Positions 12,030 through 22,600 are shown, counted from the stretch's first letter. The stretch: 64,000 nucleotides of DNA from Pieris napi (GCF_905475465.1 NC_062253.1:6572001-6636000); one strand, 5' to 3'. Numbers and translations: made by a program. The notes: a model not told the origin generated them from the sequence alone.

Positions 12030-12350
12030 TCTTAATATATATATATATTTCTTGTGTGCGTGTGTATGTGACTGAACTCCTCCTAAACGACTGGACCGAT
12101 TTTGATGAAATTTTTCGGATCTGGGAATGGTTTAGATTCACAAATAAGCCCGCCAGATGTTAAGGGTAGTCCACCCCTAATTTTTATTTTTTTATTTATA
12201 GATAAAAAAAATTTTTTTATTTTTTTTTATGTTACAGAATTAAAAAATACATACAACCCCTAATTTTCAACCCTCTACGATCAACCCCTATTTTTTTATT
12301 ATAAATGATATACATGGCAAAACGACGTTTGCCGGATCGGCTAGTATAAT
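12030..12350 (-). repeat. RTE-like tail, CCGGCAAACG family
   Basis: Read on the minus strand it begins with ACTAGCCGATCCGGCAAACG, then a 'gttttgccatgtatat' block, 'aggggttg' blocks, an A-rich middle and a 'ccgttt...gaggag'-like end. The same order recurs at 36645-36951, 54357-54647, 54648-55121, 58587-58880, 62568-62908 and 63199-63512. These look like 3' ends of a non-autonomous or 5'-truncated non-LTR family; assignment to the RTE clade is inference from the end structure. Confidence 0.6.
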
Positions 12351-14345
12351 AATATAATACTCTACTAGAATTATTGATTACGATTTGCTTATCAAATAAT
12401 TATTATTTCTGGTTGACTAAAACTGTGCTGGACTAAAATCGTAAATATTAAAACGGATAATCCAAGACATATACTAGGAAGTTAGAACCTGAGTTAATAG
12501 TTGCTTAAGTAAAGATTAAGTTCTAGTAAAATACTTTGTAATCAAAGTAATTTATACTTTCTTAAATCAGGATCTAACTAGCCATTAAAATTAGTAGTTA
12601 TGTTACACCGTTCTTGTTTGTATTTTTCATAAATCAATAATAATTTACTTTTATAGTTAATTTATTGATGAACTCTTTTAATATATAAGTGTCTATATAC
12701 TCGAAAGGATATTATGTGCTGTAGAGATTTATTTGTCATATCGAAACCAAAAACGTGTCTATATTGTACTGTAAGCCTTACTATATTGTACTGTACAGTC
12801 AAAAACTTATTTTTCAATACACTAAATTCACATTATGTATTATTAATGTCATACGTACTCTACGTTTATACTGCGCTGGTTGACTGCGCAGAGGAAATAC
12901 AATATTTCTTTTAAAACGTATTTTTTTATCATATTTGAAGCATTCTATTATATTAATTTGAAATTTTGTAAATACATCCTAATTTCTTCCCAAGAATTAG
13001 CAGTTAAAAAGGAAGTATAAAACCTGTAAATTAGCAGCTGAATTGTTTTTATATCGTTATACAGAACAATGAACGGAAATACAGATATCACCAAGTGTTA
13101 TTTCAGTTATCGTCTCATTGAATTCCTATCATTATTTACACTTCAAATCTAATTAAAATACGCGAATACATTCTACAATATACAAAATTCGGATGCTAAT
13201 TATGATATAAAAATACTTACTGAGTTATTATCTTTTTCTGTATATTTAGCGATTTAGTTAGATTTCCATTATGTAAGGGGGTTTACACAGAGATTTGTTC
13301 AATTGAACAGCCGCGTGGGGACGTTTTGCCCCTGAAACTAAACGCCTCAGCGCCGCTGTCAGTGTCTGATCGTTTAAACGCCTCAAGCGAATGTAGCGCT
13401 TTAACACAAAGAAATAAAAATGAAGCCTTATTTACAATAAGTAATGAATTGTGTTTACTGTCGAAAGAAGTTCGAAGATAATAAGATTAATTTTGTAGTA
13501 CAAGCTATCATGTTTTCGACATTAAAATTTAATCCCCAAACTTCATTCAAATACGTATTAGAGAACAGGAAATTGAGTTATGCGGTGTTTGGAACACATC
13601 CTGTTTAATCCTCGAGGGAATAAGGTGGGGTAAACTTGTCCAAAGTTTACAGCGCTTCAAGCGTTGCAGGAGTTAAATTTTTCTTATGTTGCCAAACTTC
13701 ATTGATTTTTGTGCGTTAAAGTATTTGGAACCGTATAAACGTGCCGATAAAACCATTGTAGGGCAATGCTGCTGGCATATCGCCATCTAACATTTCTAGG
13801 CCACAAAGGTTTTTATGTCCCTTCAATATAGGTGAGGATTATTTTTATTAGCCAAATCCTTAAACAAACGAAGACACTGCTAGAAGGTAAAAAATTCAGT
13901 TACAATTAAACTACATGGCAAACGATTATTTCTTTATTAAATTTATATTTATTGTTAATTTAAATAGTAATAGTTGAAATACATATTTAAATGACTTTTA
14001 TTATTATAATGATTTACTGGAAGAAAGATTTTAGTTTAATAAACAATATTTAATGACATCTTTTGTAATGTTTTAGAATTAAAGGAACGTGAATATTTCG
14101 ACGTCGAAAGCTTGCAACTTGAACTGAAACTAGAACCTTTTTCGCCTCTAAAACCTTGCGAATGCTTATGCTACCTTTTTTTCATAGATGGCGCTGTCCT
14201 AGGAAATTATTATTAAGTACTATTAACTAAAAAGTCTTGTTGAACTCTATATTTCAACGTATTCCTTTGCATTCTACTTTTATTAGTATTGGGATCCACT
14301 TTACACGACCGGCTATAGAATAAATTACTAAACACGGATAAAACC
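12351..14345. other. AT-rich DNA with one GC-rich patch
   Basis: No gene supported. The short frame at 12714-12914 has no recognisable motif. A GC-richer patch at about 13300-13400 contains GCCGCGTGGGGACG and two related 'aaacgcctca' pieces; its role is unknown. Confidence 0.5.
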
Positions 14346-14349
14346 ACGG

Positions 14350-14605
14350 AGCCAACAGGCTTAGTGTGACTCTCATCCTAGGTCTTAGATTCGGACCCCG
14401 GAGATGCACCAATTATTATAATTAAAAATAACTCTTCGTACTACGTGCGCATTGGTGCGCATGAAAAACATCGCGAGGAATTTTAGACCTAATATTCGTC
14501 GGCATGGGTCAGGTGCAGAAGACTGATCACCAACTTGTCTATTAGAAAATATATTATCACAAAATAGATACAGCAATCTGAGGTAAAGTCCAAGAGCCAC
14601 TGGTA
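14350..14605 (+). repeat. Diverged SINE (GTTGGCCTAGTGGCTTCAG family)
   Basis: Worn copy of the tRNA-derived SINE that is best preserved at 21693-21995 and 61579-61868. The body blocks 'gtgcgcattt', 'aacatcg.gagga', 'gtcag.tgcagaag.ctgatcacc' and 'aatctgagg...ccactgg' are in order. The tRNA-like head is damaged. Confidence 0.6.
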
Positions 14606-14629
14606 TTTTCTATTGCGAGGCAAGCAATG

Positions 14630-14785
14630 AATCACCTTGTCGCCCGTCGTTCCACATCTGAGCGTTTTTCACGCCACTCGGGAGCCCTATGGCATTGAAA
14701 GTGTCCATGGGCGGCGGCGGTATCACTTAACATCAGATGAGCCTCCTGCCCGATTGCAGGAAATTTATTTGTTCTATAAAAAAAA
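14630..14785 (+). repeat. LINE 3'-end fragment (SFKKR/HGRR family)
   Basis: In sense direction it starts with the 'cgtcgttccacatctgagcgttttt' block that codes for the RRST.ERF motif in the 34255-34510 copy. It jumps by deletion to the terminal 'ccatgggcggcggtatcacttaacatcag' block and ends near a short A-run. Confidence 0.65.
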
Positions 14786-14949
14786 TTAAAGTCGTAAAAA
14801 TAAACAGAGCTGTTTATTCTTACAACTGAATCTGAATAATATATAAATAATAATGTCAGCGGGAACACAATATGACAGAGACCAAAAATTACATTAGTCA
14901 AAATAGTTATAGAAAAAATTTGTTTTTTTAAATACCATTTTCAAAGTTT

Positions 14950-15585
14950 TATTGCAATCTAAATAAAATTAAACAAATAGTGTAACTGAAGTTACTATTG
15001 TAAGAAATATTAAACACAATGTTTTTTAAAGGATTTAAAAAATAATTTAACTATCTCAATATATTTAGATAACAATAATTAACAAGCCGACGTTAGAATA
15101 TCCCATTCTCTATGCTGCCTAATTCACTTGAAAGGTAAAATGAATAATAAATAATGCTAGCTAAGTACAAAGTTTAAGTTTACCAGACAACTAGGTAACT
15201 TTGAATTGTAATGCTTTGCATTAGCCAAAACTTTGAAGATTATTTTGTATACGTTGTTAAATTATTCATAATTGGAATTCGTCTGTTTCTTTTATTTATT
15301 TATTTTTACATTCTTAAACAATGAGTATGCCTTAAAAATACAAGAAAATATGACATCACAAATTTAACACACATACACATAAATTACATTAGAACATAAG
15401 CAATCTATCATAGGAAAATTTTAAACAAACAACCACAAAATAAAAATAAAAACACAAAAAATAATAACTAAAAATGGAAAAATAATAATATTTAAAACTA
15501 AAAAGATAAATAATAACAATTACAATTACAAAAATAACCAAAACAAAACGTCATTAAGAGCATGATAAACAACTTGGAAGACTGT
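14950..15585. other. A/T-rich flank, possible LINE tail, errantivirus target
   Basis: From about 15290 the plus strand is very A-rich after a TTTATTTATTTATTTTT stretch, like an inverted LINE tail. The errantivirus inserted at its right edge. No gene seen. Confidence 0.4.
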
Positions 15586-15922
15586 AGTTATATAATCCCG
15601 TGTGTCACCATCATAGGATAATTATATTTTATATAAACAAAAACCATTGCAACATAGTAGTACAAAGATCCTTTATATTTCAATAGCCGAAGTGCTGTTA
15701 CATGATTTACGAACCACTCTTAGTTCTTACTAAGTAACGTTTCCTTGTAGAGCGTGAGAACAATGTGTCAGCACAACGGTCACGTAGGCCTTTAAGAATA
15801 GGATATAAATATAATAGAACACTTGTAATATTTAGTATTAAACGGACCTCAAATCGGACCGGTTGTACTCATTTTAACTTTAAGTTTTTAAAAACCCTTT
15901 TTCGCGGACCCACTACTTGACT
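15586..15922 (+). repeat. Errantivirus left LTR
   Basis: 337 bp; by eye identical to 19134-19470. A TATA-like stretch (GGATATAAATATAA) at about 15801-15815 is a plausible promoter part. The right end is set by the shared CTTGACT and the primer-binding site that follows. Confidence 0.93.
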
Positions 15923-15941
15923 GGCGCTGAGGACAGGATAG
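15922..15941 (+). other. Candidate primer-binding site
   Basis: TGGCGCTGAGGACAGGAT begins at the last LTR base. The TGG start (pairing with tRNA CCA) and the GCGC.GAGGACAGGAT resemblance to serine-tRNA primer sites of other errantiviruses support it. The exact tRNA was not checked. Confidence 0.6.
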
Positions 15942-16381
15942 TCGCTCTAGCTGCACGTACTTCTCAATTATCGGTTCGAGCATCAAATTCTGCTTACCTA
16001 AAAAGGGGAAACTACGTCGCGATTGCTAAAAACGGCTATTCAAAAGAACAAATAAATTTGTCAAGAACGCAAATCCAAAAGCGTTAAGGGTATTTTGTGC
16101 GAGTGTTGAGGCAGCGATGTACTGGTAAGTCACCTTTTCACCTTTCAAATCCAGCCCTCTCCACTTTTCTTTTGTTATTTTGAGATCGACATCTCTCATC
16201 TTAACGATAGTTTTAAGACTTTGTTAGAGTTAAATTCATATAAATGTAAATTGTAATAAGTAAATTAAAGAAACATAGAAGTAAGTAGGTTAGTGCATGA
16301 AATTCTGCAACCCCTAAAGTAAGTGTACCTAATTATAAGTTAGATTCACATCAAATTCTGTGAGCTATAATTATTGAGTAA
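15942..16381 (+). other. Errantivirus untranslated leader with splice-donor-like site
   Basis: Non-coding stretch between primer site and integrase frame. ACTG/GTAAGT at 16121-16130 is a strong donor match. In errantiviruses env is made from a spliced RNA whose donor lies near the 5' end, so this could be that donor. The point where gag-pol was lost must lie between here and 16382, but there is no visible junction mark. Confidence 0.4.
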
Positions 16382-17632
16382 TTGTGTAATTATTTAATCA
16401 AACAATTCCTGAAAGAATACATAAAACCCAAAAAGAAATATTTTATATATTTCGGATATACGGAACATCGCAAACAATTCAGCAACATGGTAATTAGGCT
16501 TTTTAAAGGTGGATCAATTCAATTTTATGAGTCTACGGAAAGAATCGTTTTTATTGACTATGAAAATGAACAGAATGCCGTTATTCTGAAATTTCATCGC
16601 GGAAAAACCTGTCACAGAGATATTCAAGAAACTTTTACACGCATCAGGCGACACTTCTTTTGGAATAACATGAATGAAACTATATCAGCAGTAATTAATT
16701 CTTGTGAAGCCTGTAAACAAATGAAATATGACCGAAAGCCTTTGAAACCATATTTACAGTTAACTCAAACGCAAGATGCCCCATTCCAGGAATTATTTAT
16801 AGATATATTTAGTATCGAAGGAAAAACATACCTCACCTTAGTTGACGCTTTTAGCAAACTAAGACAGGCAATTGAAATTCCTAGTAACGGCACACCTGAC
16901 GTTATCCGCGCACTAATAAAATACTTTTCATTTTACGGCATACCTAAGAAAATAAGCTGCGACCCTGGTACTGAATTCAACAACGATCTATTGAAAGAAA
17001 TGATGTTACTCTATAAAATCCAAATACATATCGGCACGCCTAGGAACCCTAATTCAATGGGAATAGTTGAACGTTTTCATTCCACCTTAATTGAAATTAA
17101 CAGACTGACAAAATACGAACAACAATGTACCGATGCCGCATCTATTATATCACTCATCATGGCATATAATATTGCGATTCATACTGTAACAACTTTAACA
17201 CCGTTTGAAGTAGTGTTTGGCCATGTAGATTCTGAAAACGCATTCAATATAGACTTCGAGAAACGATACTTGCAAAAATTAATTAAAGATCACGCCAAAA
17301 GAATAAAAGTTTTATACAAATACATATCTGATAAAATGTTAACGTTTAAGGAAAACTCTAGAGAAAAACGCGGTAGCGAATCCGACGTCCCGTTGCCAGA
17401 AGGGAAAACAATTTACACAAAATTAATAAACACTCGCAGAAGTAAGGACAAACCTTGTTTTGAAAAGGCCATAGTTACAGGAAAACCTGAAAGAAACACC
17501 ATCCCTATTACAATTAGAGGTAAACACAAAAAGGTAAAAATTAAAAACATAAAACGACCTTCAAAGGTGGTGCTTAGTGATCATGATGACACTCACGAGC
17601 CCCAGCTTGGGCCTTCAACTTCAAAAGGTTGA
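16382..17632 (+). CDS. Errantivirus Pol C-terminal part: integrase
   Basis: Open frame of 416 codons, the remaining carboxyl part of pol. It shows an HHCC zinc-binding domain (two histidines near residues 73 and 80, then CEAC near 109) and the catalytic D,D,E core: D in LFIDIF, D in SCDPGTEF and E in MGIVERFHS. A basic C-terminal segment is rich in K and R. Integrase inserts the DNA copy into the host genome. The first codons correspond to the connection before integrase; reverse transcriptase and RNase H that should precede it are missing. The ATG at 16382 is probably not a true start, since pol is normally part of a polyprotein. No internal stops or frameshifts are seen, so the frame is intact as far as it goes. 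Confidence 0.88.
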   Translation: MCNYLIKQFLKEYIKPKKKYFIYFGYTEHRKQFSNMVIRLFKGGSIQFYESTERIVFIDYENEQNAVILKFHRGKTCHRDIQETFTRIRRHFFWNNMNETISAVINSCEACKQMKYDRKPLKPYLQLTQTQDAPFQELFIDIFSIEGKTYLTLVDAFSKLRQAIEIPSNGTPDVIRALIKYFSFYGIPKKISCDPGTEFNNDLLKEMMLLYKIQIHIGTPRNPNSMGIVERFHSTLIEINRLTKYEQQCTDAASIISLIMAYNIAIHTVTTLTPFEVVFGHVDSENAFNIDFEKRYLQKLIKDHAKRIKVLYKYISDKMLTFKENSREKRGSESDVPLPEGKTIYTKLINTRRSKDKPCFEKAIVTGKPERNTIPITIRGKHKKVKIKNIKRPSKVVLSDHDDTHEPQLGPSTSKG

Positions 17633-17640
17633 AAACAATC

Positions 17641-18081
17641 CAGGGATCCGTAAGACAGGGAACAGCCTTCATCCAACAGGATAACTGGCTTATTTTTAAG
17701 GTATTAGATTTAAATGGCCTACTGATGGAATTAGGATATAACAATAGGAAATATAGTAATTTTAGTAAGATAGTAAGTGATGATAAGCCTTAGTTTAAAG
17801 AATTTTTAGGAATTAGGGAACAAGTAGAGTATTTGCAAAGAATAACTACTGAAAAGATTAGGCAAATAATCCCTTCACACCGAGTACGAAGAGGAATATT
17901 GAACCCTCTAGGTTCTATTATTAAAATGATAACTGGAAACTTAGATCAGGAAGATGCTCAACGATATGAACAGTTAATAAATCAATTAGGTAATCAACAA
18001 AATTTCCACAAACAAGCGTTTAACAGTTGTTTTCAAAATGTTAGATGGACTCATTAATTCATCAGAAAATATTACACAATA
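17641..18081 (+). pseudogene. Broken errantivirus env, N-terminal and cleavage region
   Basis: A frame beginning just after pol is interrupted by TAG at 17791-17793, then continues open to a stop at 18055-18057. The following env-like reading is in another frame, so a frameshift lies near 18030, and another stop follows at about 18079. The middle part holds a furin-type site (RVRR, coded at 17881-17892) followed by a glycine-start hydrophobic stretch, as in errantivirus and related insect envelope proteins. It cannot make a working envelope protein as it stands. Confidence 0.7.
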
Positions 18082-18802
18082 ACTCAAAAAAATTATGGAC
18101 GAAAAACTAAAACGTGTAAAAAAAAATTTTAATAGACATAAGTACTAAAGAAAATAATGCAATATATGCAATAATAATGCTCTACTATACTATATGTTTT
18201 AAGTTTATATAATCTTTTTGTAAGTAATTTTAGAACGCTTTATATAAAAATAAGCGAATTAGAAAGATACGATTAATATTAAATCATACATATTATTAGA
18301 TAGACAGGAAAATAACTTTTGTATTAGAGGTAGCTTTAATAACCAATTCAACTTATAGTTATAATAAAATACCTACCCTTACCTATCTTTCATGACCCTA
18401 AAAACCTAACCTTAATAATCATTCCTAAATATCCCTATATCCTGGTGAAAGGTGTAACATACTTACCGCTTATACAGCCTTGCAAACAAGTCTCTGAGGA
18501 AAATTATCTCTGCACACAAGAAAACAGGGGCACCGTATCCTGAAACGACATCCATTGAGGAGTTGATGACCTTCAAGGAAAACCCATCCAACTGTTACCA
18601 GAATACAGTAATTATAGAAGAGGTAAAGGTACAAAAAATATCAACTAATAGATGAATATTATACACCCGTAATCAAATCATTATTCAAAAGAATTGCAAA
18701 AATGAGATAAGCCGAAACTCTATAAAGGGAACATATATAATTACTATAGATTAACCCTGCGATCTCAACATCAATTACATCAACAGTGTTCATACCGAAA
18801 AT

Positions 18803-19133
18803 ATGTCATCAGAACGTATCCCATCCATTAAGCTGCTGGAGTTACAGCCACCAGTGAACTCTAAGGAAAATCAGAATCCAGTAAACTTACAAGGAATGGA
18901 CCTTAGTGACCTGCAACACATGTCTTACATGCTGAAACAACTTAACATAGATAGTGATAGTGAAATGGGCAATTCAGTGAAAGTGAAAAGCATTAGTTTA
19001 GGCACTCTTTTATTGTATTTTGCTAATTGTTGTGTTTTTTATAAAAAAATAAGATTATTAATATGTTGCAGTGGCGAAATAATCAGAATTTGCATGTGCA
19101 ATCCCCTGATAATTTCGCTCTTAAGGAGGGAGG
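18803..19133 (+). pseudogene. Errantivirus env C-terminal remnant
   Basis: Open frame just before the right LTR that reads on into it. It contains a polar segment, then a hydrophobic stretch (SLGTLLLYFANCCVFY) followed by a basic, cysteine-bearing tail, consistent with the membrane anchor and cytoplasmic tail of an envelope protein. The part between 18082 and 18802, which should hold the rest of the ectodomain, has stops in every frame I read. Confidence 0.5.
19123..19133 (+). other. Polypurine tract
   Basis: AAGGAGGGAGG directly abuts the right LTR, the usual place for plus-strand priming. Confidence 0.75.
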
Positions 19134-19470
19134 AGTTATATAATCCCGTGTGTCACCATCATAGGATAATTATATTTTATATAAACAAAAACCATTGCAA
19201 CATAGTAGTACAAAGATCCTTTATATTTCAATAGCCGAAGTGCTGTTACATGATTTACGAACCACTCTTAGTTCTTACTAAGTAACGTTTCCTTGTAGAG
19301 CGTGAGAACAATGTGTCAGCACAACGGTCACGTAGGCCTTTAAGAATAGGATATAAATATAATAGAACACTTGTAATATTTAGTATTAAACGGACCTCAA
19401 ATCGGACCGGTTGTACTCATTTTAACTTTAAGTTTTTAAAAACCCTTTTTCGCGGACCCACTACTTGACT
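19134..19470 (+). repeat. Errantivirus right LTR
   Basis: 337 bp, by eye the same as the left LTR over its full length. Followed by the CTGT target duplication. Confidence 0.93.
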
Positions 19471-19816
19471 CTGTTGTAAACACATCAATATTTTCATCAA
19501 TGTTAGTAATCAAGTTGTAAGAGCGAGATAAACTATTCACTGGACCATTCAAGAGATAAGCGAGCATAAAGTATTATAGTTAAAATATACCAGTTTTAAT
19601 GCGGGATTTTGTTTATAATAGTTACACAACGGTATCACTCTAGCCTATACATCTTTCACATATAGCATTCCTCGATACGGTCTAGCCGTAACAAAAATAA
19701 TTCTTCAATTTAAAGCAGTTCCTGAGATTAGGGCGTTCAACCAAATACTGGTATAGGTATGTATTTACATATAAAATACCTCTTGAAGATTCGTATAACA
19801 CTCTGATTTATAACGT

Positions 19817-20023
19817 TTATCCTAAAGCAATTTTGACGACGACTAAACCGAAGATAACCGCGATATATTTATTCCATATTGATTTTAGCTTTATTTCTTC
19901 TCCGATCAGGGGCAGAGATTGTAACATAGAAATGAGATTTAAGAGGGAAAATAAGTAGTGACGGCGATCAATCCTCGACAATTTCCTAAAGAAATCTGTG
20001 ATTCTTTTCTTACGAGTGCTCAT
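19817..20023 (-). CDS. Possible small membrane protein, unrecognised
   Basis: Open frame of 68 codons starting with a good ATG. The N-terminus is strongly basic (MSTRKKR...RKLSRIDRR) and the C-terminus is a hydrophobic segment (YIAVIFGLVVVKIALG) ending at TAA, so a tail-anchored product is conceivable. A TATA-like CTATATAAAATA lies just upstream of the ATG. No family recognised, no polyadenylation signal seen, and such a length can arise by chance in AT-rich DNA. Confidence 0.2.
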   Translation of the reverse strand: MSTRKKRITDFFRKLSRIDRRHYLFSLLNLISMLQSLPLIGEEIKLKSIWNKYIAVIFGLVVVKIALG

Positions 20024-20289
20024 AAAACACCAACAGCCTGAAGAACCTTATTTTATATAGAAAAGTTTCGTTCAGTATTCTAATAAGTCAGTAGTATCTC
20101 AGTTTATAAAATTGGAAATAATTTGTATTTCGAAATAGAAGTAGTGTAATAGTGTTTAGATTTGTCTTTTTAACGTTGTACAAATTTTAAATTAATATTC
20201 ATACTTAGTTTGGGCATCTTAAAACCTCAAAAACACCTTGCGGTAACAAAAATAAACAAAACGCGTGGTTCCTGCTTACTAGCCAACTG

Positions 20290-20440
20290 AAAACTAGCTT
20301 CGCCGGCCACATGAAGCTAGTACACAAGCCAGGATAGTAAAATTTGTAGTGGGGGGGGCGCTACTATCCTAAAAAATAGACCTCCATCCTATTAATAACT
20401 ATCCTGGCTTGTAAACTAGCTCAGAAACGAAGCTAGTTTT
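20290..20440. repeat. Foldback element with two nested inverted repeats
   Basis: Outer arms AAAACTAGCTTCG (20290-20302) and CGAAGCTAGTTTT (20428-20440) are exact reverse complements. Inner arms ACAAGCCAGGATAGT (20324-20338) and ACTATCCTGGCTTGT (20398-20412) are also exact. The loop has a G8 run. It looks like a small non-autonomous DNA element; the family is unknown. Confidence 0.75.
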
Positions 20441-20449
20441 GTCTACACG

Positions 20450-21600
20450 AAGCCAGAAGTACTAGCTTGCTATCCTTGAAAAGCCTCGTGTTACTCGGGC
20501 ATAAGTCTTAATATAACGATATGTGTCAAGCTTTCTGTCATCATTGACCATGCTATACCAGTGTAGGTGACATTAACTGTTAGGTCATTTTAAAACCGGC
20601 AATAATAGGCACACGACATTTGGGTTTAAAGTTGAAATCACAAGAACTCTGAAAAATTTTAACATATAGTCTTAAGATTGACTTATACAAAAAAGTAATA
20701 TAAATAATGTTAGAATTTCGGTGTCATTACACGCTCCGACGCGACGCGAAGGAACGACGTGGAAATCGATGCAGTGTTGATGTATGTATTAACGGCGAAT
20801 GTGAAAGTCGTGTTGGAATTCGAACTTTATGTATAAAAACATTTTGATGGAATTTTCGCTCCACTAGTTAATCAATAATCCAGTGTAGGCCCTGGAGCAT
20901 CTACCCAATATCGTCCTTAGACTGCGTGGACTAGAGATACGGTTGACCAATCCCAATCAAACGGCACTCGCCGTAGTTTAATATTTTAACCCACTGTTAG
21001 TGTGTGTGTGCGTTTCTTTAAAAACAATTTATATTTAAATTGAACGTAAATACTTTAAGATGAAGTGAAGATTAATTATTGTGATCCTGTCGCCTCGCAG
21101 GCACCGAGGCCAAAACCAGAGCTTAATTTTCTTAAACTCGCTACGAGTTAAATACAGGATTAAATCAAGTTAAACTTACATTAAGTTTATAAAGTATTTT
21201 CTTGGAAGTTATTTACACAAAACATTAGGGTTAATTCTCATTGCATTTTTCTGATAGAAAAGGGTTTTATGTACCTGTACTTATATATTTCTATATGCTT
21301 ATCTGCTTGTTATTAAAAGAAAATCCAGCAATTGAAAAATGATGCAGGTACAGAGTAGTCGCGGTAGATGCATGGTTTATATTTACCATTATTTTAGACT
21401 GTTTTTTTTTGGTTTGGTATTTGTATTCTTTACTGATCATGAAAGTAACCCAATACAGCATGACCCAGCCATGTTCCTGATTAGACAATTTATATATTCT
21501 CGAAGAAGAGAACAAGGAACTCCACTTTCATGACATTCACCAAGCTTGCCGGTTATGGGCACTTTTGACTTATTAGAGAATTGACTATTATTTATAACAG
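20450..21600. other. No recognised feature
   Basis: Mixed-composition DNA without a supported gene or repeat family. Small frames at 21291-21533 overlap on opposite strands and lack motifs. Confidence 0.5.
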
Positions 21601-21604
21601 TCAA

Positions 21605-22085
21605 AGCCAAAATCATTTATTCATATAGGTAACACAATGTTGGTACACTTATGAACATGAAGAATATATAGATATGAAATGATTCTAATTTTGAGCAGTG
21701 TTGGCCTAGTGGCTTCAGCGTGCGACTCTCATACCTGAAATCGTAGGTTCGAACCCCGGCTGTGCACCAATGGACTTTATTTCTATGTGCGCATTTAACA
21801 TTTGCTCGAACGGTGAATGAAAACATCGTGAGGAAACCGACATGTCTTACACCCAAAAACGTCGACGGCGTGTGTCAGGCACTGAAGGCTGATCACCTAC
21901 TTACCTATTCGATTTAAAAATGATCATGAAACAGATTCAGAAATCTGAGGCCAAGACTTAAAGAGGTTGTAGCGCCACTGATTTATTTATTTTATTTCTA
22001 ATTTTACATTTACTGCCAGTTCTCAAATCAAGGGCGTAGAACGGAAGAGAAGAGTTGGCAATAAACTAATATCTATTCTTTAGCT
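21605..22085 (-). repeat. LINE tail (TTGAGAACTGGC family), split by a SINE
   Basis: Minus-strand copy of the tail seen at 28192-28445 and 39188-39425. The 3' end (AATAAATGATTTT, 'taacacaatg') is at 21612-21692. The remainder ('ttgccaactcttctcttccgttctacgcccttg') resumes at 21996, after the SINE at 21693-21995. The upstream end is truncated. Confidence 0.75.
21693..21995 (+). repeat. tRNA-derived SINE, well preserved, with target duplication
   Basis: The head has A box TGGCCTAGTGG and B box GGTTCGAACCC. The body has 'gaaaacatcgtgagg', 'gtcgacggcgtgtgtcagg', 'ctgatcacctactt' and 'cagaaatctgagg', with the end 'ggttgtagcgccactgatttattt'. It is flanked by TTCTAATTTT at 21683-21692 and 21996-22005, and sits inside the LINE tail above. 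Confidence 0.88.
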
Positions 22086-22356
22086 ACATTTACTGTCATA
22101 AGCAAAATAAAATTCGTTACAAGTAGATTATAAATAAACGTTATAATACATTTAAATAAACAAGCAAGATTCATTTTCAATTTGTACTAAGTATGTACCT
22201 TTATGTAGATTGTAACAAATTGGCATGTGAAATATACGCAATCAGGTTCTCTTCAAACACGGACCGATTGAAAAGCTGCCTTTAACGAGCCGCCCTGCTC
22301 CGCTATTTGCTATCTGGCACAAATTTAGATTTGTTGTCAATGATTAAATTTTTTAT

Positions 22357-22600
22357 ATTTTTGAAGTGAAACTTCTTTATTGGGGTTGGAAAAAAATTCA
22401 GTGTAACATTTTTTCGTTACGCGTCACATTTTTCCGTTACGCGATATCTTTTGAAGTGAAACGTCTTTATTGACGTATGGGAGAAATTTTGTAGCAGGTT
22501 ACGCGCCATGTTGCTTTTTGAAGTCAAACTTCTTTATCGGCGTTGGAAAAAAATTTACACACATTTGTCACATTTTTCGGTTACGCGCCATCTTTTTCTT
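22357..22600. repeat. Tandem copies of a MITE-like end
   Basis: The palindromic block GAAGTGAAACTTCTTTAT recurs three times with changes (about 22362, 22452, 22520). Each is followed by 'ggcgttggaaaaaaatt'-like text and 'cgttacgcgccat' blocks. Related palindromic ends occur at 25027, 40040 and 59484. Confidence 0.6.

Larger units (their letters stand above)
15586..19470 (+). mobile_element. Internally deleted errantivirus (Ty3/gypsy-type LTR element)
   Basis: The element is bounded by two 337-bp direct repeats that appear identical, each starting AGTTATATAA and ending CTTGACT. It is flanked by the 4-bp target duplication CTGT (15582-15585 and 19471-19474). A tRNA-like primer site follows the left LTR, and a purine tract (AAGGAGGGAGG) precedes the right LTR. 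The inside is only about 3.2 kb: an open integrase frame and broken env pieces remain, with no gag, protease, reverse transcriptase or RNase H. The 4-bp duplication, AGTTA-type LTR start and env place it with insect errantiviruses. LTR identity means a recent insertion, so the deletion was either carried in by a defective RNA or happened very recently. Confidence 0.9.

Noticed and set aside
21700..21775. tRNA gene (also 29265, 36300, 61585)
   Set aside because: All are heads of the same SINE family, with the same tail following.
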